DNA from: Heligmosomoides polygyrus polygyrus
Taxonomy: Eukaryota > Nematoda > Chromadorea > Rhabditida > Heligmosomidae
Direction of reading: 5' to 3'
NCBI GenBank assembly: GCA_947396885.1
Contig: OX377206.1
Coordinates: 11,276,778-11,340,777, forward strand
Length of the DNA stretch: 64,000 nt
The notes beneath the pieces are model-generated. The model did no database searches. It was not told the DNA's origin and saw only the letters and a list, made by a program, of their open reading frames with translations. Each line of letters begins with the position of its first letter. The first letter of the stretch is position 1. A program made the translations under genes and the position numbers. This document shows, piece by piece, positions 23,177-31,370 of the stretch.

Positions 23177-23651
23177 CAAACTAAAAAGGAACTAACCTCC
23201 TTCTTTATAGCACCATTATAGCATTCCTTCTTTCGTTAGTTTTTGCTCTCTCGCTATGTTTCTGGGGCAAGCATGTAAGGCAGCGACGGGCTTAAAATAG
23301 AAGCGAGGGCGCTTCGTGCATTTGGGGCGCCATTCTTGATGGGGCTTATAACAGTTCAGTGCCCCAACTGAATTCAGTTCTAAATATGTAGTCGTATTTA
23401 TTTTCAATAACAGATGTAATCCACGCAACAAAAAATGGATTATGCGTCTTCTCTTCTATAATACCCGTTTATCAATCAACTGTTTAGCGTGGTTCCCTAC
23501 TTTGGATTGCGTAAGAGTTAAGCGCAATCACTACAGCTGTCCTAGTTCGATTATTTCGGTCATTCATTATAATCTTTGTTGAAGGCTAATTGCCATGTCT
23601 TCTGATGGTGCGGTAATTCATATAAATAACACCACCAGTTTCAGCAATAAA

Positions 23652-24025
23652 CGGGGTGTTCCAAAATTACATTCCAAATATTCACCGTTATAAAATCGGA
23701 GAAAAAATAGACTGGAGCACGAAATTTTTGCATACCTTCAGCATTTTTATAGTCACAATAGCATGATTAGATCTCAAGACGACTTCTGGAACGGACACAG
23801 GCCCTCAGACGACACGGAAAAGCATCCAGCGCCCCACGCACATATTCTATCAGCATTTCTTCCCACGTCTTCAGAATCCTTTCTTTCTTTCAGCGCGTCG
23901 GATGAAGCAGATGTTTTTTTAGAGCAGGTCTCAGTATCTAAGTAGGACCAAATTAAGTAGACCATAGGCTTGAGCTCGGAGCTATACGGAGGCCATTCTT
24001 CTCGGCGGGGAAGGTTATGCGACGT
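23652..24025 (-). pseudogene. Tc1/mariner transposase, C-terminal part with left terminal repeat
   Basis: Begins with a terminal repeat CGGGGTGTTCCAAAATTAC at 23652, similar to the CAGGGTGTCCCAAAAATTAC end at 30165. Between 23763 and 24025 a minus-strand frame encodes a transposase C-terminus, including EEWPPYSSELKPMVYLIWSY, the family's WPP.S.DLNP.DY.IWS motif with changes. It stops at a poly-G run and GC-rich DNA at 24026. Probably the second half of the element whose first half is at 29177-30165. Confidence 0.75.
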
Positions 24026-24111
24026 GGGGGGGGGGGGGGGGCTTTCGACGTCACGACGTTCCCTACACGATTCCGCCCGCCGCCCACTTCCCGCCCTACC
24101 CGCACCGCCCC
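24026..24111. repeat. GC-rich module
   Basis: A run of G, then a stretch that is the reverse complement of part of 16990-17045. It separates the Tc1/mariner C-terminal part from the inverted repeat at 24112. Confidence 0.5.
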
Positions 24112-24204
24112 ACTCAGACATTCGATAACTACGACCCGAACAGAAACGCAATTCTAGCCTCACGACACCGCGGCTAGTATCGAAAACAGCACACAACAGA
24201 TGTT

Positions 24205-24400
24205 GCTATCCTGTGGAGGCGTTCACCACATAGGTGGCTACTGTTGCGAGGCGTTCACCACATAGGTGGCTACTGTTGCTAATGTGTTGCAAGCTGCTGT
24301 AATTGCTGGTGCTGTTCTGTTGCAAGGTGGCCCACGCAACAGAACAGCACCACATGGCGTGCGCCACCCTCACCCTGCAATAGAATAGCACCAGCAGGTG
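24205..24400. repeat. short direct and inverted repeats near the left end
   Basis: GAGGCGTTCACCACATAGGT occurs twice in tandem (about 24213 and 24248, period 35). Downstream, GGTGCTGTTCTGTTGCAAGG pairs with CGCAACAGAACAGCACCA as a hairpin. Confidence 0.7.
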
Positions 24401-24416
24401 CAATTAGCTGGCTGCC

Positions 24417-24484
24417 TTCGAACCCCTTACGCTCGTGTAGCCCCTAAAATGGTCTAGGGGCCACACGAGCGGATGGGGTTCGAA
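24417..24484. repeat. hairpin, about 27-bp arms
   Basis: TTCGAACCCCTTACGCTCGT...GTAGCCCC pairs with GGGGCCACACGAGCGGATGGGGTTCGAA-type sequence around a loop of about 12 bases. 24485-25500 beyond it is AT-rich with a TATAGA/TATATG microsatellite near 24716-24775 and no gene seen. Confidence 0.7.
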
Positions 24485-25546
24485 CGCCACCGCCCATATC
24501 CAGCCCTTAGCATGCCGGTGAACAATTGTAAAATATGAAAAATTTATTTCCGTAAAAAACGTACAATGCGATACGATACGACAAGAAAGAAGCGCATTAC
24601 GATAATACGGTAAAGAAGCGCATCGCATAAAATGTACATACACATACACATAACACACAAATAACACTTCTCAAGATGCATAAAGAGGATATGATATGCG
24701 GGATCTTCAGATGAATAGTATAGTATAGATATAGATATATGTGTATCAAATAATATATATGTATATATATTCTAAAGGTGCAGCTCCAAGAGGGGTCCAC
24801 TTTAGGCCGTCTTATGGACAGATTAAATCAAATTAAATAAACTAAACTAAATCTAAACACATAGATCGGAAATCATTTCATTTCATGTAATTAATTAATT
24901 CCTCAATCTCTTTAGAACTAAGTCTAAAAGCCAGCTATCAGAAGTGTCTAATAGCCGGCATACGAAACTGCACCAAACTTAAAGCTTAAACTTTGGAGAC
25001 AAATATTCCCACTTTCCACACACAAATTTTTTTTTAGCCACCCCTCACCCCAAATGCCAAATGGGTGGACCCCCTTAGGGGTTGCACCTAGCACCTAAAA
25101 TAGAAATCGACACTTTAGAAAAATGAGAACACATGGAATAGATCGTTAAATTTGTTAACCGTGAAAAATGCACCCCTGGATACCGGATAAGGAGTAGAGT
25201 AAATAGTGTTGTGAGTGTGAGAATCTGCATGAGCACCAGAGGAGAAGTGAGCACCGACAGTGAGATGGAGGACTATGAGCGGAATGTAATAATAAGGTAG
25301 AGTGTAGAGGAGAAAGACTTATAAAAGAGAACACCTAACGTAAGTGAAGGAAGTGATAGCAAAATGAATAATAAAGTGAAAACAAGAAACAAGGCCAAAG
25401 AAGAGTGATGACAAGAAAGAAATGGAAATAGGAGAAGGGGAGGTGTGCGTTAAAGTATTGAAAATCATTTGATCAAGTTTTTAACTTCGATTTTAATCGT
25501 GGATGGCGAATGAGGGAGAATTAACGAAAACGGTTCTGTCTTTTAG

Positions 25547-25595
25547 GATGGGAAGGAATGGTGGAACGACAAGGTGGAACGAAAACAAACGGGAG
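25547..25595 (+). CDS. possible small exon, unassigned
   Basis: Between an acceptor TCTTTTAG and a donor G|GTGTAT lies a 49-base open stretch reading DGKEWWNDKVERKQTG in phase 0. The phase would allow joining to the F-box-like exon ending at 22900, but that needs a 2.6-kb intron crossing other elements. Weak; it could be chance. Confidence 0.2.
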
Positions 25596-26102
25596 GTGTA
25601 TCGATACCACTTCGTAACCAAATCGGGAAACTGGCCAAGGAGCGAGGACCCACCAGAAGGAAATGTTCACCCACCAGTGAGATCAATAAAAAATCGGCAT
25701 TCTAGAAGAAGTCTAATGAAATATTCTATTCTAGAGTGCTCTTGTCTCCATGCTGTTTTGTAACAAAGTTTTGTGCCTCTTGCAAAAAGTTCCCGAGAAG
25801 AAGACTCCGAAAAAGCGGAGAGCAGTTTGGCTTTGACGCACCCTTACTTAATAGAAAACCAAGTGCGAAAATGATGACAATGACAACATTTTAAGAGTAG
25901 GCAACGTGACAGTATGGAATAGCAGAATAACACTATAAACAAGAGGCAAAATCAAGCAAATTATAGACAGAAACAGGGCTAGGAAACTGAAACGTAAGAA
26001 ACAGACCAAGTTGATGTGCTGCTCGGAACTGAGACGCGGAGGAGGTCGTGGTGGCCACGGTCCTGGAGGCCACAGCACAGGTGCTCTGAGTTACAGCCGC
26101 TC

Positions 26103-27278
26103 TTAGTCTTTCCTCCACGCGGTGTCGTCGTCTTCTTCTTCTTCGTCTTGGGGCGTGCGCTGGCTCGTACTCGGCTGGCTCCCAATGCGGATCATTTTTA
26201 CTTTCTAAAAATTAATTATGACAGCAACGTGGCAGAGATTTTTCTTTTGTTTCCATCCAAGCATTATGGTGAAGAGGGTACCCACCGGTGCGGGAACTAA
26301 ACGCCCGTTCGCGTCGAGACCGTATTTGCGGATGTCGTTCCTAAAAAGGTTATAACGTAGATGGAGGTGATTATTTTCTTGGAATGCAGACTAGAAGAAA
26401 ATTGGCGAAGACGTACAGTGCTCTCTGAAGAGCACCTCTGACGTGAACCGTCCAGCGAGCTCTCGCCTTTTTCCGCTCCTCGAACTCGGCCTCCCTTTCC
26501 TCGTCTGTGTCGCCCAGCGAAAGCCAGAACCTCAATTCCAAATTTGAAGGAGAGACTTGAACAAAAATATTTTTATATTAAGATTAACACGTACGGAGTG
26601 GGATTTCTCCTCAAGGCAATCACTGACACTGGGCAGGAGAGCTCTCGCATGCCAAGACGAAGTCCGTCGAGACAAACTCCTAGAAGAGTGGCGGAGATTA
26701 AAACTATTAACACTGGTTTTACACCGCATTATTGGAGGGGAAGAGCAACTAGACTGAGAGCTACCTATCAGTTGTTCCACTAATTCTTCCGGGAAATCGC
26801 GGAGTTCCGGATGCTTGGCGCAGGAGTCAGAGATGCGCACTGCGTAGCGCTTCACCAATGTAGGAGGTTCGCAAGCCTAGGAAAGTAACTTCAGAAGAGG
26901 GGGACAAGCAACGAGGGCTGGCGGCGAAGGGCTACCTAATACATATATCCAACACTACTGACCTCCTTTAGGTATACGCGGAAGAAATCAGTGCAGGCGG
27001 TTACGTGGTCATGGGGTTTTCCTCTCTTTGTTCGGATCCACTTCTGCATTTTCTTGTTTAAGTCCACCCTCTGTAAGCACTGTTTCAGCAAGCAAACTAA
27101 TCTTCGTAAGAAGAGCCGCTGGAAGCAATTGCAGCACACCGACCTTGAAATGTGCGTTGCTGAGGTCGGGCCATAGTACCGTCAACTGCGGTATTCTCCA
27201 CAACTGTGTGAGGTTTTCGGAGGCAAGGCACGTCTCTTCAGGCAGCTTAGCCTCTGGCGTTTTCTTCCAGGTCACCAT
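26103..27278 (-). CDS. seven-exon gene, product not recognised
   Basis: Minus-strand exons: 27278-27144, 27070-26963, 26876-26765, 26679-26595, 26530-26417, 26340-26286 and 26204-26103. Every junction has GT...AG and the frame phases agree throughout (introns 64-86 bases; several donors are GTACGT). The first exon starts ATG GTG ACC TGG at 27278; an upstream exon is not excluded. This model gives 236 residues. The protein is charged and mostly helical in character, e.g. CAKHPELRDFPEELVEQLI and GDTDEEREAEFEERKKARAR. The C-terminus is ambiguous: ending exon 6 at 26282 instead of 26286 gives a longer Arg-rich tail rather than the acidic DEEEEDDD end that stops at 26103. I recognise no domain. 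It lies inside the inverted-repeat segment 24112-29176. Confidence 0.6.
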
Positions 27279-27925
27279 CGCTTAAGTTGCACATATCCAA
27301 CGTTATGTTCTGAACAGAACACTTTTTTCCTGATGCCGGCCATGTTCCATTTGCTTGGCTAGTCACAAATTTTAACAAAATACCTCAACTCCAACATAGC
27401 TCCAAATATTTCTCAGAAACTCCTTCGCTCGAACCTTGTCCCCTTTTATAACAATGTCCATTTGGGGCACCTCCATCACATATTATCGTAGAAGGCGAAT
27501 TTCACGTCAAGCAAAAAATCTGTCAGGTAATAGTGAAATACTCTCAATTATTCCGTAAAGAAAGAACACGGAGATCCATTCTAGTACTTAAAGTTACTCG
27601 TGTTAAACCACTTTAACCAGTCCAATCAGCAAGTTCAGCTCGGCTCAGCTCTTTGCAGAGCTACCCCTCTACAACGTGTGGTTGATATCAGCAAAAGTTC
27701 TGATCAGCGCAGCTAATGATAATGAGCAAGTTCAGCTCAGCTCTTTCCAGAGCAACTCAATCAAAAACATCTAACTATAGAAAATTGTAAAAACGATACA
27801 AATATAAGCCGAACGACACGACGAAACGAATATCACATGGCAAAATTACGGCACGGCAACGAATTCGCGAATACGTACGGTTCCTCAGCCAAAATTGTCA
27901 ATCAAATACCATGAGGCGCCATTTT
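27279..27925. other. region upstream of the seven-exon gene
   Basis: No exon is secure here. A pair of similar stretches containing AGTTCAGCTC(G)GCTCAGCTC... and CAGAGC occurs at about 27631-27662 and 27726-27755. Promoter elements cannot be assigned. Confidence 0.3.
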
Positions 27926-27929
27926 CATG

Positions 27930-28024
27930 GGGCGCGTTATTTTCGGACGACGCTACCCAGCCTCTGCGAACCTGCATTTGTGATCACACACAGCAGGGTT
28001 ACCCTCGTCCGAAAATAACGCACC
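27930..28024. repeat. hairpin flanking the C-rich minisatellite
   Basis: GGCGCGTTATTTTCGGACGA near 27930 pairs with TCGTCCGAAAATAACGCACC near 28005, around a loop of about 45 bases. Confidence 0.75.
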
Positions 28025-28560
28025 CGCAGGCTCCGGCTGAAGCGGCACATCTCCTCCTCCCTGCTCCACATGTGGATTCTCTCCTTGCCTCCATCACATC
28101 TCCTCCTTGAACCGCCCCCCCCCCCCCACCCACAGGCTACGATTGAAACGGCAATCTCCTCCTGCAGATGGATTCTCTCCTCGCCTCCATCAGATGCGAC
28201 ATCCACCTCCTCGAACTCTCTCCCCCCCCCCCCACCCGCACGCTCCGGCTGAAACGGCACATCTCCTCCTCCACATGGATTGCACCTCCGCATGGATTGC
28301 GTTCTCTCCTCGCCTTCATCACATCTCCTTCTCGACCCCCCCCCAACCGCAGGCCTCGGCTGAAACGGCTTATCTCTTCCTCCACATGGATTGCGTTCTC
28401 TCCTCGCCTTCATCACATCTCCTTCTCGACCCCCCCCCACCGCAGGCCTCCCTCGGCTGAAACGGCTTATCTCTTCCTCCACATGGATTGCGTTCTCTCC
28501 TCGCCTCCATCACATCGCCTCGAACCCCCCTCCCCCATCCTCCCGCAGCCTGCGCCTGAA
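28025..28560. repeat. C-rich minisatellite, unit about 95-107 bp
   Basis: Five to six tandem units of the form CAGGCTCCGGCTGAAACGGC, ACATCTCCTCCTCCACATGG, ATTC/GTTCTCTCCTCGCC, ending in a C run of 8-14. Unit length varies mainly with the C run. Overlapping long open frames on both strands are artefacts. Confidence 0.8.
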
Positions 28561-28998
28561 ACCGACCGCCTACACAAACAGTAGCAAATAGAGCCACAAC
28601 GGAAATGAAAACAAAAAGAACGGCCGCACGCGACCGACTATGGCCCCGGCGGCGACGATGAATGCGGTATCGATCACTCTCGGCGCTGGAGGGACGCCGG
28701 CACACGGCGCACCGCGAGCGCCGAACGCGAGAGCGCGGAGACAGCGGGCCATGACGCGCGCGCCTGCAGAGACGCAGACGGCGAGAGCGCCGAGAGAGGA
28801 CGGCGCGCGGAGCGCTGTGCGCAGACCGAGTGCTCGCACTTACGACGCGGTCTTCCTTCCGTTGCGGAGCGTGTTGCGATTAGAGCACGGAATCGCAGCA
28901 CCGCCAGCTGGTGCTCCTCTACGTCTCTGACACTCTCTTTCTCTCGCTCTGACCGGAGCACCTGCAGGTGCATGCAGAGAACCTGCCGGCGACCTCAT
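28561..28998. other. GC-rich stretch, no gene supported
   Basis: CG-rich sequence with overlapping open frames on both strands and no splice or domain evidence. A TCTCTTTCTCTCGCTCT tract is near 28935. Confidence 0.4.
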
Positions 28999-29005
28999 CT
29001 ACTAC

Positions 29006-29045
29006 AGCACCACGTGTTGCTCTTAAAATAGCAACACGTGGTGCT
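29006..29045. repeat. perfect 16-bp hairpin
   Basis: AGCACCACGTGTTGCT (29006-29021) and its exact complement (29030-29045) flank an 8-base loop CTTAAAAT. It is part of the subterminal zone of the 24112-29176 segment. Confidence 0.85.
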
Positions 29046-29176
29046 TTCCAACACGATAGCACCACAAAAAACGCTGTTCCAGCAGGATAGCAACAACTGT
29101 CCCGCTTTCCAACACCTGGAGAAGGACTGTTGGAGGGGCGGATCCTGTTCGGGTCGTAGTTATCGAATGTCTGAGT

Positions 29177-30165
29177 ATTTAGACACGTTTGCGGCGCGCG
29201 AAACCGTCGTTAATTGGCGTGACGTCGTCGAAAACACAGGGAACACCTATCGTGACACCACTGCTGCACGATCTTCGATTTATGAGCAGGTGCCGAATTC
29301 TGCTGAAGGTGAACGGCTTGTGCATGAAGGTCGTACTGCTCCAGGTGATCAAAGGCTTTTCCAAAACATCTTCCAAGTAGATTTTGGAGTCCATTTTTTC
29401 TCCCTTTTCGACGAAGAACAACAGCGACATTCCGCGTAATTGACAGCGGCCCCAACCATGACTAGTCCTGGACGTCAGCAGCGTACATGAATACTTCACG
29501 CTTCGTTGGCCTCGGCTACTGATTTGGAAAGCAGGCAGTCGTTCTGGATGCTCAGCGCTGTTTCAACAGTGAATATTTTTCGCATGAGCAAATGACTTGA
29601 CGATGACGCTGAGATGAGACGCTGAATGAGCGCCTTGTATTTTGTAGCGCGCCATTCTTCATCATGTGCGGGAGCAGAATCTGGGCCTTCTGACAGCGGT
29701 GACACCTCAGCCTTAGCTTCTCATTGACAATGCGGCTCATGGAGGTTTTGCTAACTCATATCGCTTTTGCTATCCTTCTCAAAGATCTCCTGGGTTTCCT
29801 TCGCACCAGCTCACGAGCACGTTCGACAATCTGACTTGAAGTTGCAGTAGATGGCATTCCTCTCTCAGGTCGATCGTCTGACGAACAGATCCTCGTGTCG
29901 TTTGATGGTATTGGAGATGGTTTTCCTACTCACCGAAAGCGTTCCGAAGATGTTGCTCACGGTTGATGTGTATTGTGATGATGGGCACCTTCAGAGGACG
30001 AGAAAGTGCCATTTTGTAGCCAGTCAATATTGCAGTTGGGTATTTAGCATTTGAGATCAGGGTGAACATACCTAGAGCGCGAAACCAAGGCAGCAAATGG
30101 TTGACGCATAGGTTAAGAAAAATTACAGGTGAAATATGTGGGAACGTAATTTTTGGGACACCCTG
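29177..30165 (-). pseudogene. Tc1/mariner transposase, N-terminal and middle part with right terminal repeat
   Basis: On the minus strand the terminal repeat CAGGGTGTCCCAAAAATTAC ends at 30165, followed by TA. Inside are decayed transposase pieces in shifted frames: RELVRRKPRRSLRRIAKAI, SMSRIVNEKL (helix-turn-helix region) and LQQNSAPAHKSKIVQQWC around the second catalytic position. Stops and frameshifts are frequent. Coding similarity ends where the inverted repeat 29145-29176 begins. The C-terminal third appears to lie at 23652-24025. Confidence 0.7.
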
Positions 30166-30277
30166 TAATTAACTCTGCGTCAGATGTGGTGTTGTTGAAT
30201 ATTGTGATACTTGAGCGTCTTCAAATATAAATGCGACGATCTCTCCTAGGATCCCCTACGATATTAAAACATTTTGC

Positions 30278-30481
30278 GATACATGTCGCGATGGTGAACA
30301 GCATTGGTATGTGGGAGCGCGCCAGCCAATAATAACCAGAGCACCGACCGAACACGTGCAAACCGATCACACATAGTAGTATCAACTGTACACTCCTCTC
30401 TGAATGACATACCCATTCAATGCGGCCTAATTGGATATGGCGTTCCCGCCACACATGCTGCTAGTCTTCACGACATATGCC
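30278..30481 (+). mobile_element. MITE copy (TATGTCGCG family)
   Basis: Left end GATACATGTCGCGATGGTGA, right end ATGCTGCTAGTCTTCACGAC, with internal GAGCGCGCCAGCCAATAATA as in the copy at 14016 (same orientation). Confidence 0.75.
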
Positions 30482-30633
30482 CATTTTTCTTTGTAATAAA
30501 TATACTTTTCAACTAGTAAGGATCCCCGACCATAAAGATAATCGAAAACCAGTACAGGTGGCTATATGCTTTCATGAAATTAGGTGAGAACGCCCCTGTG
30601 AAAACCCCATGTTGTCAGCCAGGCCCCGATTTC

Positions 30634-30781
30634 TAAAGGCCCCACAGAGTTCTGCGGCAACGCCGCTAGCCGCAATGGTTAAGGATAGGGCAGGCACGCC
30701 GCCGGCGGCGAGCTCTGCATCTCTGCCCTATGGTTAAGCATAGGGCCGCGGCGCTACCGCAGAACTCTGTGGGGGCCTTAA
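30634..30781. mobile_element. GC-rich foldback element, copy E
   Basis: AAAGGCCCCACAGAGTTCTG on the left pairs with CAGAACTCTGTGGGGGCCTT on the right. Inside, GGTTAAGGATAGGGC pairs imperfectly with GCCCTATGGTTAAGC. Very short relative to its arms. Confidence 0.8.
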
Positions 30782-30836
30782 GGTCACTCTAATTGGGGCC
30801 GTATTTCTTCCTCACCCAGCTGCGCCACGTTCCGTA

Positions 30837-31238
30837 AAGCCCCTTTCATACTCGTCCGAGGGGCGGCGGCGGCGGCGGCCGCCGCTTCAGCGGCAGGTGG
30901 AGGGGCGGTGTCCGTTCTCGCCGCCTAGGGGTGGCGGCGGCCGCCGCCAGCGCTAATTGCGTTTGGCGCGCGCGTACGCGCAGCGGTCTCGTCTGTGCCG
31001 CCGCTCTCGCTGCCCCTCGTGGCCGCCGCCCGAAATGGCCCCAGCCATCTCGGGCAGCGGCCCCGGCGGCGGCGCCGCCAGGGGCGTGGCGGGGCGTGGC
31101 CGCGGCGACGTCGCCGCTGCCAGTATGAAAACCCCTCCACCGCCGTGGCCGCCGCTCGGGCACGTCATCGCCGCCGCCTTCCTATGCTAAACCATTGGGC
31201 CGCCGCCGCCGCCGCCGCCACGAGTATGAAAGGGGCTT
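30837..31238. mobile_element. GC-rich foldback element, copy F
   Basis: AAGCCCCTTTCATACTCGTC at the left and ACGAGTATGAAAGGGGCTT at the right are inverted. The interior is rich in GGCGGC/GCCGCC, which opens long Ala/Arg/Gly frames on all strands. It abuts the next element. Confidence 0.8.
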
Positions 31239-31370
31239 AAGGCCTCTGTTATACTCCCGCGGGAGCATCCGCGGATGGGCGGAAATCGCGCCAAGATCCC
31301 TCACCTGGCCAATCGCCGCGCCCCGCCACGCCCGCCGTCCGCGGTGTACCCTTAGTCCGCGGACTCCACC
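31239..31370. mobile_element. GC-rich foldback element, cut by the satellite array
   Basis: Starts TAAGGCCTCTGTTATACTCC like copies A-E, with CCGCGGATGGGCGG and CCGTCCGCGG partly paired inside. Its expected right end is absent: the 419-bp satellite begins at 31371. No match to the missing end is seen on the far side of the array. Confidence 0.55.

Larger units (their letters stand above)
24112..29176. mobile_element. 5.06-kb segment bounded by perfect 32-bp inverted repeats
   Basis: 24112-24143 starts ACTCAGACATTCGATAACTA and is identical over 32 bases to the reverse complement of 29145-29176. Just inside both ends a second motif, TGTTGCTATCCTG, recurs in inverted orientation (about 24199 and 29095), and both subterminal zones are rich in AGCACCAC/GCAACAG hairpins. 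The segment lies between the two halves of a Tc1/mariner transposase and contains a seven-exon gene (26103-27278). I see no target-site duplication and no transposase inside. It may be a large non-autonomous transposon that took up host sequence, or a chance pairing of two copies of a short dispersed repeat. Confidence 0.5.

Noticed and set aside
27937..28705. Overlapping open frames of 80-180 codons
   Set aside because: They lie in a C-rich minisatellite; periodic repeats keep frames open on both strands.
30846..31240. Ala/Gly/Arg-rich open frames on both strands
   Set aside because: They cover the GGCGGC/GCCGCC interior of a foldback element; pure composition.
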